Below the pieces are notes generated by a model. The model was given only the letters and a program-made list of their open reading frames with translations. It was not told the origin of the DNA and did no database searches. Shown here piece by piece: positions 6,927-15,697 of a stretch of 64,000 nucleotides of DNA. How positions within the stretch are numbered: the stretch's first letter is position 1; the number at the start of each line of letters is the position of its first letter. This DNA is from Selenomonadaceae bacterium (lineage in GTDB: Bacteria; Bacillota; Negativicutes; Selenomonadales; Selenomonadaceae): NCBI GenBank assembly GCA_017477125.1, contig JAFUXN010000076.1:1-64000 (forward strand), in the 5' to 3' direction. Made by a program: the position numbers and the translations under genes.

Positions 6927-7216
6927 AGGTTGAAGTGATCGGAGTTGCGAACTTCGATCGGGAGGAGGCTCGTCGGTACGTCGAGTTTGTCAAACAGAAT
7001 CCCGATACGCCCGACAACTTCAGATTGAAGTACTTGAGAATTACCGCTGCGCCCGACGGCAGCGTTGATCTCGATTATGTGTTCGACGGTCCGAAATTCG
7101 AGCGCATCAGGCGGATCACCGGATACCTCACCGGGACGCTCGACAGCTGGAACAACAGCAAGCGCGCGGAGGAACGCGATCGGGTCAAGCACGGTTTGGA
7201 CGGCGTTGCGGTTTAA
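6896..7216 (+). CDS. Phage early hypothetical protein, 106 residues
   Basis: ATG 6896 follows GGGAGAGG. The product begins with short strands (YVIDGVKVEVIGVANF), has a helix EEARRYVEFVKQN, another pair of strands with DYVFDG, then a C-terminal helix. The pattern suggests a small alpha/beta protein. Function is not recognised. It is the last gene before the 206-nt leader of the recombination module. Confidence 0.5.
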   Translation: MHEEYVIDGVKVEVIGVANFDREEARRYVEFVKQNPDTPDNFRLKYLRITAAPDGSVDLDYVFDGPKFERIRRITGYLTGTLDSWNNSKRAEERDRVKHGLDGVAV

Positions 7217-7422
7217 ACGTTGACGCAGAGGGCTCGGGTGACAGACGAGCCTTCACGTGAGCGGTCAACCGCTCTTATACGAACGCTGCCGGGGCGGAGC
7301 TCATCTGTTTGCATTCACTCCTTGCAGACAAACGCTATTTACAAATGAAAGGACGGTGAATACTCCTCCCCTGATTTTGATCAAGCTCCCGCCCCTGCGT
7401 TCCAATTTGAAAGGAGGATCAT
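7217..7422 (+). promoter_or_regulatory. Non-coding leader with hairpins before the recombination module
   Basis: This 206-nt gap contains GGCTCG (7231-7236) pairing with CGAGCC (7246-7251), and 7-bp arms GAGCGGT / ACCGCTC (7259-7274) with a 2-nt centre, which could be an operator dyad. I see no clear sigma70 promoter. A 111-residue open frame across it (7257-7592) has no ribosome binding site and overlaps the ATPase gene, so I do not count it. Confidence 0.35.
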
Positions 7423-8094
7423 ATGAGCCGCACCATTCTCATCTACGGACAATCGGGCGTCGGCAAGACCACTTCCTGCCGCAATCTCGATCCCGCCCAT
7501 ACTTTCTACATCGATTGCGACGGCAAGGGCTTGTCGTGGCAGGGCTGGCGCAAGCAGTACAACAAGGACAATCAGAATTACATTCGGACTGACCTGGTCG
7601 ATACCGCCGCCTCAAACTCCGTGCCGAACATCTTGAACATCGTCGCCACCGGCGAGAAGTACTCCCACATCGACACCATCATCGTCGACGGCATCACCAC
7701 GCTCATGGTCACCGACGAGTTCCGCCGCCGCCGCGAGAAGGGTTTCGACAAGTATCAAGACCTTGCCGCTTGCATCTTCACGCTCTGCAAGAAGGCGGTC
7801 AGCTACCGCGACGACTTGACCGTTGTGTTCATCGGACACGTCGACATCGACCGCGATATCAACGGCACCGAGCTCTTCGCTCAGGTCAAAACCAGCGGAC
7901 AGAAGCTCAAGAAGATCGTGCTCGAAAGCCTGTTCACAACCGTGCTCTACGCCAAATCGGACGGAGATCAATTCTACTTCGAGACGCGCGCGGGCAACTC
8001 GACCGCTAAGAGCCCGATCGGAGCTCTGCCGCCCGTCATCGAAAACGATATCGCCGCCGTCATCAATCTGCTCAAAGCATACGAGGAGGAATAA
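7423..8094 (+). CDS. Sak4-like phage P-loop ATPase (RecA-like, single-strand annealing)
   Basis: ATG 7423 follows AAAGGAGG. 223 residues. Walker A GQSGVGKTT lies at residues 9-17 and a Walker B-like TIIVDG near 85-90; a conserved-looking FIGHVDIDRD follows. The fold and size match phage AAA_24/Sak4 proteins, minimal RecA-core recombinases that cooperate with phage SSB proteins. The next gene is such an SSB-like protein with a 1-nt gap, as in other phages with this pair. It probably serves recombination-dependent replication. Confidence 0.8.
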   Translation: MSRTILIYGQSGVGKTTSCRNLDPAHTFYIDCDGKGLSWQGWRKQYNKDNQNYIRTDLVDTAASNSVPNILNIVATGEKYSHIDTIIVDGITTLMVTDEFRRRREKGFDKYQDLAACIFTLCKKAVSYRDDLTVVFIGHVDIDRDINGTELFAQVKTSGQKLKKIVLESLFTTVLYAKSDGDQFYFETRAGNSTAKSPIGALPPVIENDIAAVINLLKAYEEE

Positions 8095-8095
8095 C

Positions 8096-8713
8096 ATGGG
8101 TAAAACGTTTCAGCTTCCCGACGGTTATGACACGGTGGTTGCCGCCGGTCAAAGCCGTCCCGCCCCCGAGCCCGCCGCTTACGTCTGCAAGATCGTCAAC
8201 ACCGATTTGGAGGACGGGCGCCTCAAGCTCGATCTCGACATCGCCGAGGGCGACTTCGCCGATTACTTCAAAGACGACTTCGACGAGCGCAAAGCACGCG
8301 GGCTCAAATTCGTCTATTGGAGCCTGACCGCATCGATCCCGATCGCATTCGACGATCCCAAAAACGGAGAGTTCTTCCAGCGGTTGTACAAGCGTTTTGA
8401 TCTCAACGTGACGGCGTCCAATCCCAACTTCGAGCTCGCCGACAACCGCGGCGTCGTCGACATCGACAAGCTCATCGGCAAGCACATCGGCGCGCTCATC
8501 ATCGTCAGAGAGAAGGAAGTTAATAGGAGCGTCTATCGGAACTACCGCGTCGAAGAAACGTACACGGTGAAGGAAGTGCACGATGGCAAGACGCGGGAGG
8601 CGTGGATCGTAGGCGTCGACGGCAACAAGCGCAAGCCCGGCGAGCCCGCGCCCGAGAAACCTAAGAACACGTCCGACAGCGAGCCCGTTGACGACGTCGA
8701 CATTCCATTCTGA
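8096..8713 (+). CDS. SSB-like single-stranded DNA-binding protein (DUF669 type)
   Basis: ATG 8096 follows GAGGAGGAA. 205 residues with a beta-rich core and a disordered Pro/Lys/Glu segment ending in the acidic tip DDVDIPF, the tail that SSB proteins use to recruit partners. Its position after a Sak4-like ATPase supports a ssDNA-binding role in phage recombination. DUF669 assignment rests on size, the DLEDGRLKLDLDIAEG core and context. Confidence 0.7.
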   Translation: MGKTFQLPDGYDTVVAAGQSRPAPEPAAYVCKIVNTDLEDGRLKLDLDIAEGDFADYFKDDFDERKARGLKFVYWSLTASIPIAFDDPKNGEFFQRLYKRFDLNVTASNPNFELADNRGVVDIDKLIGKHIGALIIVREKEVNRSVYRNYRVEETYTVKEVHDGKTREAWIVGVDGNKRKPGEPAPEKPKNTSDSEPVDDVDIPF

Positions 8714-8725
8714 GGAGGATTGAGC

Positions 8726-9220
8726 ATGAACAGACCTTTCACCATCGCACGCGCCATCGTCGACGACTTCAAATCCAAACACTTTGAGATCGTCGAAGGC
8801 GAACTCGATAGCCCTTACGACGCCATTAGTCCGAACAACGGACGCTGGGTCAGCATCAAGCCTGACACTCTGTCGTTCAACACCTGCTTGACCGATCTCA
8901 ACGGCAAGGAAATCTTCACCGGCGACACGCTCCGCAAGTACAACGAGCCCTACACCACCGTCGAAGTGGTGTACCTGCCGCCCGAAGGCGCATTCTACAT
9001 CAAGCGTGAGGAAACAGGCGTGCACTACTCCAACCGCTATCCCGATCCCACCGAGACCCGCATCGACCGCGCCGACATCATCTTCCAGCGCCTCACGCAG
9101 CGCGTCGCCGACTGCTATGTCATCGTTGCTCACAAGCAGGACTCGGAGGTTCCGCCCATCGACGAGCACGATGAGCTCTTCGATCCGCCTCCGCCGACCG
9201 TGGAGGGCTCCGATGCTTGA
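8726..9220 (+). CDS. YopX-like phage protein
   Basis: ATG 8726 follows GAGGAGG. 164 residues. The centre carries the YopX signature, LTDLNGKEIFTGDTL near residue 55, followed by VEVVYLPPEGAFYI. YopX proteins are common in phage early regions; their biochemical role is not known. The C-terminal 30 residues are acidic and Pro-rich. It overlaps rusA by 8 nt. Confidence 0.65.
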   Translation: MNRPFTIARAIVDDFKSKHFEIVEGELDSPYDAISPNNGRWVSIKPDTLSFNTCLTDLNGKEIFTGDTLRKYNEPYTTVEVVYLPPEGAFYIKREETGVHYSNRYPDPTETRIDRADIIFQRLTQRVADCYVIVAHKQDSEVPPIDEHDELFDPPPPTVEGSDA

Positions 9221-9596
9221 GATTTATTTCAACGTCGAAGGCGCGCCGCGCCCCTGGCAGAGACCGCGTTTCAACGCAAGGACCGGCGCCTGGTACGCCG
9301 ATACCGCCGTCAAAGAGTACACCGAGAAGGTCAGGCTCGCCGCCACCGAGGCGATGCACGGACATCAGGCGGCGCGCGTTCCTGTCATCGTCACGCTCCA
9401 TTTCTACCGCAAGCGTCAAGTCGACACTCGCGCCTTCGGCGACATCGACAACCTCACCAAAACCATTCTCGACGCCATGAACGGTATCGTCTACGATGAC
9501 GACGCCCGAGTTGTCAGCATCGCCGTCCGCAAGATCGTTTCCGACAAGGAACATTGCTCGGTGGCGGTGCTCAACGCCGATTTCGATTCCAACTAA
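9213..9596 (+). CDS. rusA: RusA-type Holliday junction resolvase
   Basis: ATG 9213 overlaps the YopX-like gene. 127 residues, the usual RusA length. The N-terminus has GAPRPWQRPRF; the metal-binding acidic cluster is visible as FGDIDNLTK (Asp 77 and 79) followed by the helix ILDAMNGIVYDDD (Asp 95-97). It cuts four-way junctions during phage recombination or replication. It ends the recombination group; a hairpin terminator follows. Confidence 0.9.
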   Translation: MLEIYFNVEGAPRPWQRPRFNARTGAWYADTAVKEYTEKVRLAATEAMHGHQAARVPVIVTLHFYRKRQVDTRAFGDIDNLTKTILDAMNGIVYDDDARVVSIAVRKIVSDKEHCSVAVLNADFDSN

Positions 9597-9615
9597 CTTG
9601 ACATACACCCGCGAA

Positions 9616-9645
9616 GGGCAGGCGCGTTATCCTGCCCAATTCTTT
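9616..9645 (+). terminator. Terminator after rusA
   Basis: GGGCAGG (9616-9622) pairs with CCTGCCC (9631-9637), followed by a T-rich tract. It could reduce read-through into the primase gene. Confidence 0.65.
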
Positions 9646-9662
9646 TACCAGGAGTGATTTCC

Positions 9663-12452
9663 ATGTTCGATTCATCAACACTCGATCACATCAAAGCCGA
9701 TTGGCAACGCATTCTCGGTCCCGACGGTTGCGGCAAGGGCGCGGTCTGTCCTGCCTGCGGCTCGGGCTCGGGCAAGAAGGGCACGGGCTTGTCGCCGATC
9801 CCCGGCACCAACTTCGAGCTCAAATGCTTCGGTTGCGGCGAGCGCCATGACGTGCTCGGCTGGGTCGCGATCAAGCTCGGTCTCGACATCAAGGCGGATT
9901 TCAAGAAGATCGTCGAGTACTGCGACGGCGGCAAGATCGATTACTCCGTCCCTGTCAAATTCATCAAGAAGCCCGAGGAGAAGCCCCCCACGTTCGAGCG
10001 CGATTATCAAGCCTACTTCGACGAATGCGCCGCCCGTCTCGACCAGACCGATTACTGGAGCAAGCGCGGGCTGTCGCTCGATACATGCAGACACTTCAAC
10101 GTCGGCTACGATCCCGCCTTCAAGCACAAGAAGTTCTCCGACAAGGCTCCCGCCACGCCCCGCCTCATTATCCCGACCTCCGATCACGCTTTCCTCGCTC
10201 GCGACACTCGCGACAATCTCAAATCCAAATTCGAGCGCGAGCACACCAAACTTCAGGAGGGCACCAAAAGCCTGTTCAATCCGTCGGCGATGGAAAATGA
10301 TGTGGTGTTCGTCGTCGAGGGCGAGATCGACGCAATGAGCATCTGGCAAGTCGGTTTCCAAAACGTCGTCGGTCTGAGCTCGATCAACCAATCAGATTAC
10401 TTCATCGATATCACTCGCGCCCTTAAGCATCACCGTCCGAAGGCTCTCATCATTTCTCTCGACAACGAATCCAAGCCCCAAGTCAAGGCGGCTAAGAATA
10501 AGATCGTCAAAGCCGCCAACGAATTGGGCATCGCCACTCTCGACGGCTCCGATATGTTCGCCGAGTTCAAGGACGCCAACGAACTGCTCGTCGCCGATCC
10601 CGATCTCCTCCGTCGCAACTGCCAAGCCAAACTCGACGAGGCGCGCAATACCCAGCCGCCGATCACCGAGCCGAAGGTTGGCAAGAAGGACAAGGGCAAA
10701 AAAAATACGGCTCCTGCCGTGTCCGATTGCAACCTGATGTTGTCGGCGGTCTTCGACGACTGCCCCGTCGATCTCGCCATTCCCGATGCTTACACCGTCA
10801 AGCCCGACGGCATCTGGCTCGATGATCTCATCGTCTCGTATACGCCCGTTTTCCCCTCGGGCGTCATCATCAATCATCACAGCCGCAATCACAGGATCAA
10901 ACTCGCCTTCCGCCTCCGCGACGGTTGGGCGGAGGAAGTCTTCGACGCGTCCGTTATCGCCGACAGCAAGCAAGTCCTTGCCCTGACCGACAAAGGCATC
11001 AACACTCGGTCGGGAGCATCCGCCAAGGCGCTCGTCGAGTTCCTTTCCGATATCAAGGCGGTCAATGAGTATCGCTTGCCGCGCATCGAAGAGTATGAGC
11101 AACCGGGCTGGAACACCGACTTCGACGATTTCCGCTTGCCCGATCGCAAGGGATATTACATGCCCGCGCTCGAAGAGATGCTCGAAGTGAAGGGCGACGC
11201 GCAAGCGTGGTTTGACAGAGCGGCGCGCCTTCGACACAACGTCTTTCACCGGACGATGATCGCCGCCTCGTTCGCCGCGCCCTTGCTCCGACTCCCCAAC
11301 ATCAACCTCCGCACCTTCGGCATCTTCCTGCATGGCACATCTCGGTCGGGCAAGACGACGTGTCAAAGGTTTGCGTTGTCGGCGTGGGGCAATTCGAAGA
11401 TGATGATGGTGGACTTCTCGGGCACGAGGAACGGTTTGGAGGCGGCGCTGGTTCGCTCGAACGACCTTCCCGTTATGGTCGACGAGTTCACCAACGTCAA
11501 GGACAAGGACGTGGCGTCGAACTTCGGATATATGTTCGCCAACGAGAAGCCGCGCGTGCGCATGACCAAATCCATTCGCGAGCGCCCGACCCATCCCTGG
11601 CGCACCGTCGCGATTATGACGGGCGAGCACAAGATGCTCGGCGCCGACGCCAAGGAGGGCGCCATCAACCGCATCATCGAGCTCGAGCTCCGAGTCGGCG
11701 ACAGACTGTTCGATAATGAGCTCGACGCCGATGCTCTAAACAATTTCATGGGCGTCAACCACGGCGCCGCGGGCAGGCTTTACGTTGAACAGATTATATC
11801 GCATATCCCGCTGATTGACAAGCATTTTTACACCTTCAGACGCGATCTGCTGGCATTAAACGAAGCGATGACCAAACCGCGGGCGCCGGAGCACGTGAAG
11901 CACGCGGCGAGCCTGGCGACGGCGGATTTCCTGCTCAATCATCTGATTTACGGCATGGATGAGGAGGCGGCGCATGCGGATACGATGAGCAACTTCATCG
12001 AGCCTCTGTTGAAACGGTTGCCGTCCGCCGACGCCCTTAAAGAGGAGTTCCGCGCTTGGTCTATCCTTATCCAGTACATCAAATCGCATCGAGCGCAATT
12101 CTACGGCGATCATCTGGAGGAGGAAGGGATCAAGCCGAGTCGGGAGATGTACGGCGAGATCAAATGGTCGACGGTGGCGACGGAAGGCTTGACGTTCAAG
12201 AAGGGCGACAAGGAGGAGGAGCACAAGATGATCGGTCGAGCGATCGACGAGGTGATCATGCTGACGGAGAGTGCTCGGCGAGTGTTGAAGGACGCGGGTT
12301 TCAGCGACGCGAAGATGATGCGGGCGTTCAGGGATCGCGGCTGGGTGCCGACCGAGAGCGACGGGAGCTTTGTGCGGAAGGCGTTCGGAGGCACCACCGA
12401 CAAGGTCAGGGTGTTGGTGATCGACCGCGATCATTTCACCGACGCCATCTGA
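9663..12452 (+). CDS. Phage primase-helicase fusion (CHC2 zinc, Toprim, P-loop)
   Basis: ATG 9663 follows CAGGAG; 929 residues. Domains in order: a CHC2-type zinc finger (Cys pairs CPAC near 29-32 and CFGC near 55-58), a Toprim domain (VVFVVEGEIDAMS near 212-225), a Lys-rich linker near 330-350, and a DUF927-like helicase/ATPase with Walker A GTSRSGKTT near 558 and acidic LPVMVDEFT near 604. It should prime and unwind at the phage origin. Iteron-like repeats lie directly downstream. Third-position composition shifts from C to G near 11.35 kb inside the gene. Confidence 0.85.
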   Translation: MFDSSTLDHIKADWQRILGPDGCGKGAVCPACGSGSGKKGTGLSPIPGTNFELKCFGCGERHDVLGWVAIKLGLDIKADFKKIVEYCDGGKIDYSVPVKFIKKPEEKPPTFERDYQAYFDECAARLDQTDYWSKRGLSLDTCRHFNVGYDPAFKHKKFSDKAPATPRLIIPTSDHAFLARDTRDNLKSKFEREHTKLQEGTKSLFNPSAMENDVVFVVEGEIDAMSIWQVGFQNVVGLSSINQSDYFIDITRALKHHRPKALIISLDNESKPQVKAAKNKIVKAANELGIATLDGSDMFAEFKDANELLVADPDLLRRNCQAKLDEARNTQPPITEPKVGKKDKGKKNTAPAVSDCNLMLSAVFDDCPVDLAIPDAYTVKPDGIWLDDLIVSYTPVFPSGVIINHHSRNHRIKLAFRLRDGWAEEVFDASVIADSKQVLALTDKGINTRSGASAKALVEFLSDIKAVNEYRLPRIEEYEQPGWNTDFDDFRLPDRKGYYMPALEEMLEVKGDAQAWFDRAARLRHNVFHRTMIAASFAAPLLRLPNINLRTFGIFLHGTSRSGKTTCQRFALSAWGNSKMMMVDFSGTRNGLEAALVRSNDLPVMVDEFTNVKDKDVASNFGYMFANEKPRVRMTKSIRERPTHPWRTVAIMTGEHKMLGADAKEGAINRIIELELRVGDRLFDNELDADALNNFMGVNHGAAGRLYVEQIISHIPLIDKHFYTFRRDLLALNEAMTKPRAPEHVKHAASLATADFLLNHLIYGMDEEAAHADTMSNFIEPLLKRLPSADALKEEFRAWSILIQYIKSHRAQFYGDHLEEEGIKPSREMYGEIKWSTVATEGLTFKKGDKEEEHKMIGRAIDEVIMLTESARRVLKDAGFSDAKMMRAFRDRGWVPTESDGSFVRKAFGGTTDKVRVLVIDRDHFTDAI

Positions 12453-12460
12453 TTTCGACG

Positions 12461-12744
12461 AGTGCCAGAAGTGGGCTGGCACTAATCGGCGCTTACAAAG
12501 CCCGCAGTGGCGCGGCTTTTGAGGCGAGTGCCAGAGTGCCAGCAAATTTTTGTATATAAGCTTATAAAGAGAGGAAGAAAAAAATTTTTTATTGATCGAT
12601 CGGAGAGATGATCGTAAAAAAAAAAGACTCTCGTCATGAATCTACTGATCTTCTGTGCTGGCACTCGTATGAGAGCCGATAAAGCGCGGTAGAATGCGGC
12701 TTTGAGAGGTTGAGAGTAGTGCCAGCGGGTTTCTGGCACTACTC
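12461..12744 (+). repeat. Iteron-like AGTGCCAG repeats, candidate phage origin
   Basis: Seven copies of the 8-mer AGTGCCAG or its complement lie at 12461, 12476(-), 12527, 12535, 12658(-), 12718 and 12733(-). Two form inverted pairs with a 7-nt centre: 12461-12483 (8-bp arms) and 12714-12744 (perfect 12-bp arms). Copies at 12527 and 12535 are directly adjacent. An AT-rich stretch follows (12543-12600). Two GC hairpins with GCGGCTTT ends (near 12497-12520 and 12681-12702) precede repeats. The gap holds no gene. It fits an origin or a regulator-binding array. Confidence 0.6.
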
Positions 12745-12788
12745 CACCGGCGTTTAAATTTGGTTGATCGTAACTTAGGAGGATAGCG

Positions 12789-13184
12789 ATGCGAAAGGAA
12801 GAATTGTTTCGATTGAAGGAGCTTACAAAGGAATTGGCGGGCGCCGAGGATCGTATCCTCCTGTTACGGGCGCAAGCAGAACGTATCACCGCCATGCTCG
12901 ACGGACTGCCGCGCGGATCGTTGATGCGCTCGAAGATCGAGGAGTCGGTGGTGAAGTTGGTGACGGCGGCAGACGATCTCGAAAACAAACGGTCGGAGCT
13001 GCTCGGACTGCAAGCGGAGTTGATCACGGACATTGCGTATCTGCCGGCGCTCGAGAGCACCGTGATCCGCATGAAGTATCTCGAAGGCTGGTCGTTCCGC
13101 ACCATCGCCGCCACTTTCAAATGCTCCGTCGGACACATCTTCAAAGCACACCGTCGAGCGTTGAAAAAAATTTTGTCGGCGTGA
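12789..13184 (+). CDS. Late-gene regulator, ArpU/RinA-like with sigma-region-4 HTH
   Basis: ATG 12789 follows TTAGGAGGA; 131 residues. The N-terminal two thirds form a coiled coil (ELTKELAGAEDRILLLRAQ and on). The C-terminal part is a sigma-70 region-4-type HTH (VIRMKYLEGWSFRTIAATF, then CSVGHIFKAHRRALKKIL). Such proteins (DUF1492, ArpU, RinA) activate late transcription in Gram-positive phages. It sits just upstream of the terminase genes, with a 10-bp repeat array in between as a likely target. Confidence 0.75.
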   Translation: MRKEELFRLKELTKELAGAEDRILLLRAQAERITAMLDGLPRGSLMRSKIEESVVKLVTAADDLENKRSELLGLQAELITDIAYLPALESTVIRMKYLEGWSFRTIAATFKCSVGHIFKAHRRALKKILSA

Positions 13185-13256
13185 ACGGTTGTGAACGGAA
13201 ATGAACGAAAGTGAACGGAATGAACACCGAGGACAGCTTGACAAGCGTGATATGAT
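13181..13256 (+). promoter_or_regulatory. 10-bp direct repeats and extended -10: likely late promoter
   Basis: GTGAACGGTT, GTGAACGGAA, ATGAACGAAA and GTGAACGGAA follow one another at exactly 10-bp spacing (13181-13220), with a partial fifth TGAAC. About 20 bp further is TGATATGAT (13248-13256), an extended -10. No good -35 stands at the expected place. One repeat per helical turn suggests an activator bound on one face of the DNA. Confidence 0.55.
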
Positions 13257-13311
13257 AGGCTCAGGGAACGGTGTGATGATCCTTTTCACTCTCTCTTTAG
13301 CGGTTGACAGG

Positions 13312-13344
13312 AAAGCCCTTGCGATCGAAGCGCGGGGGCTTTTT
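13312..13344 (+). terminator. Hairpin between late promoter and terminase
   Basis: AAAGCCC (13312-13318) pairs with GGGCTTT (13336-13342), followed by T. It lies downstream of the proposed late promoter, so it could be a site for antitermination. Confidence 0.6.
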
Positions 13345-13476
13345 AGGTACTGTGACACGCTTAGAGTCTTGCGGGCGCCCGTGACGCCCCAATATAGCTA
13401 GGTATTGAAAAAAATTGTCGGTTAATGGAGGGAGGCGGCAGGGCTGAAGGTAAGCGGTAATGTAAAAGAGATAACG

Positions 13477-13950
13477 GTGACGCAGAGTGCGTTGGCGCGA
13501 GCACTGAACTTAAGCCCGCCGCGCATACATCAGTTGATCGAAGAAGAAATCGTGGTGCGCGACGAGAAGGACCCCTCGGGCGGCGTGTACCTGTATCAAT
13601 CCGTTGTCAACTATCTGCAATCGAAGCAGAGCCGTTCGGAGGACGCGAATTTCTTTCGAGAGAAGGCATTGCACGAGAAGGTCAAGCGTCAGATAGCGGA
13701 GCTCAAGCTTGAGCGTGAGCAGGGACGGCTGTATGATGCGGCGACGGTGGAGGCGGTGATGATCGAGCAGTTGGTCGGGCTCCGCACACATCTGTTGGCG
13801 CTGGGCAATAAGCTGTCGCCGATGCTCGAAGGCAAGTCGAAGGGGGAGATCGCCGACATAATCAATCGAGAGATCGAAGAGAAGTTGAGAGAGCTGTCGA
13901 GTTACAAGCCGGAGTTGTTTGCAGATGAAAACGTCGAAGGAACTGCATGA
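13477..13950 (+). CDS. Terminase small subunit (Nu1-like)
   Basis: GTG 13477 gives 157 residues. The frame is open back to 13426 with GGAGGGAGG at 13428-13436, so initiation at the well-spaced CTG 13444 (adding 11 residues, KVSGNVKEIT) is possible. The N-terminus is a winged-helix-like HTH (TQSALARALNLSPPRIHQLIEE), followed by a helical region, as in lambda Nu1 and related proteins that bind phage DNA ends. It overlaps the large subunit by 26 nt. Confidence 0.8.
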   Translation: MTQSALARALNLSPPRIHQLIEEEIVVRDEKDPSGGVYLYQSVVNYLQSKQSRSEDANFFREKALHEKVKRQIAELKLEREQGRLYDAATVEAVMIEQLVGLRTHLLALGNKLSPMLEGKSKGEIADIINREIEEKLRELSSYKPELFADENVEGTA

Positions 13951-15697
13951 GATCACATTGCGGCGAGGGCTGTCGCCGATCGAGAAGGTAAGTGTGTCGG
14001 CATGGGCGGATCGATATCGAGTGTTGTCGGCGGGCAATGCGGAGCCGGGACGGTGGCGGACGAGCCGAGTACCGTATATGAGGGCGGTGATGGACGCGTT
14101 CACCGATCCCGCGGTCGAAAAGGTAGTGGTGAAGAGCGCGGCGCAGGTCGGCAAGTCGGAAGTGCTGTTGAATGTGATCGGTCGATATGCGTCGGTCGAC
14201 CCGGCGACGATCATGATCATTCAACCGACGCTGGAAATGGCAACGGACTTCTCGAAGTCGCGCTTGACGCCGATGATCAATGACAGCAAGGGCTTGAAGG
14301 CGTTATTCTATGGGCGACGTTCGGAGGCGGCGACGCGCGACGCCAACCAGACGCTCCTATCGAAGTTCTACGTTGGCGGCAGAGTGGTACTCGCGGGCGC
14401 CAACAGTCCCGCAGGGCTGGCAAGTCGACCGATACGCATACTCTTATGCGACGAGGTAGATAGGTTTCCGCCGAGCGCGTCTTCGGAGGGCGATCCGTTG
14501 TCGATAGCGGCGCGGAGGACGTCGACGTATTGGAACCGTAAGATAGGGATATTCTCGACGCCGACGATCGAAGGTATCAGCAGGATCGATGTTGAGTATG
14601 AGCTCGGGACGAAGGAGCATTGGGCGCACCGATGCCCCAACTGCGGCGAGTTTCACACGATTGATCACCGTGACATGACGGACGATGTGAAGTGGCGTTG
14701 TCCCGATTGCGGTTTCGAGTTTGACGAGCTGACGATCAAGAGGTCGGAGCAGAAATATGTGGCAGAGCGATCGGACGTGACGGGCGTGCGGTCGTTTTTC
14801 ATAAGCGGATTTTATTCGCCGTGGGTATCGTGGACGGAGATCATGAGGGAATGGTCGGAGGCGCGCGGCAAGCCCGAGCTCGAAAAGGTCGTTTACAACA
14901 CGCGGTTCGGGCTGAGCTATGAGCTCAAGGGCGATTACAGCGACGAGAGCGAGTTCGTCAAACGATTGGAGCGTTATGATGGTGAACTGCCGTCGGGAGT
15001 GCTCATCTTGACGGCGGGAGTGGACGTTCAAGCCAATCGGCTCGAATATGAGATAGTCGGTTGGGGCGCGGGCGAAGAATGCTGGGGGATCGTGCGCGGG
15101 CAAGTGTTTGGTAGCACGCAGGAGGCAGAGACGTGGCGCAAGCTCGATGAGGTACTCGACAGGGAGTATGCGGGGGCGAGCGGTCGATTGAAGGTGTATC
15201 GGACGTTCGTGGACAGCGGCTATCTGACGTCGATCGTGTATGAGTATTGCGCGAGACGGTTGAACGCGGGGCGGTTTCCGATCAAAGGATACGGCTCGGT
15301 GGGTCGAGCGCTGATTTATAAGACGGTGTCGGTGAAGGGCGTGCCGTTGACGCTGCTGGGCGTGAATGAAGGCAAGGCGATGGTGTACAATCGCTTGTCG
15401 ATCAAGGAGGGCGAGCAGTGCTTTCACTTCGGCAGGGACGATGAGCACTTGACGCGTCGATATGATGAGACGTATTTCAAGCAGTTGATCTCGGAACGAC
15501 GAGTGTTGCGGCGGACGGGCGGCTTGATATATGAGACGTATGAGCCGATAAGCCGTCGACAGAGGAATGAAGCGCTGGATTTGAGAGTGTATGCGTTGGC
15601 GGCGATGAAATCGCTCGGTATAGACGATTGGACGGACTTGAATGAGGAGCGGAAGGTTGAGCGTGCGGCGCGTTCGAGGGAGGTAGATATCTGGTGA
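13925..15697 (+). CDS. Terminase large subunit (lambda GpA type)
   Basis: 590 residues from ATG 13925. Walker A-like SAAQVGKSE near 71-79, Walker B ILLCDEVDR near 172-180, a CPNC / CPDC zinc pair near 240-265, and the nuclease half starting with TAGVDVQANRLEYEIVGWG, whose Asp begins the metal site. It packages DNA into proheads using ATP and cuts ends. Length is near that of the GpA family. No frameshift is visible. Confidence 0.92.
   Translation: MKTSKELHEITLRRGLSPIEKVSVSAWADRYRVLSAGNAEPGRWRTSRVPYMRAVMDAFTDPAVEKVVVKSAAQVGKSEVLLNVIGRYASVDPATIMIIQPTLEMATDFSKSRLTPMINDSKGLKALFYGRRSEAATRDANQTLLSKFYVGGRVVLAGANSPAGLASRPIRILLCDEVDRFPPSASSEGDPLSIAARRTSTYWNRKIGIFSTPTIEGISRIDVEYELGTKEHWAHRCPNCGEFHTIDHRDMTDDVKWRCPDCGFEFDELTIKRSEQKYVAERSDVTGVRSFFISGFYSPWVSWTEIMREWSEARGKPELEKVVYNTRFGLSYELKGDYSDESEFVKRLERYDGELPSGVLILTAGVDVQANRLEYEIVGWGAGEECWGIVRGQVFGSTQEAETWRKLDEVLDREYAGASGRLKVYRTFVDSGYLTSIVYEYCARRLNAGRFPIKGYGSVGRALIYKTVSVKGVPLTLLGVNEGKAMVYNRLSIKEGEQCFHFGRDDEHLTRRYDETYFKQLISERRVLRRTGGLIYETYEPISRRQRNEALDLRVYALAAMKSLGIDDWTDLNEERKVERAARSREVDIW

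Noticed and set aside
7257-7592. 111-residue frame in the leader before the Sak4-like gene
   Set aside because: No binding site, odd composition, and it runs into the ATPase gene in another frame.
13238-13256. TTGACA with TATGAT as a sigma70 promoter
   Set aside because: Only 7 bp separate the two boxes; the TATGAT is better read as an extended -10 under activator control.
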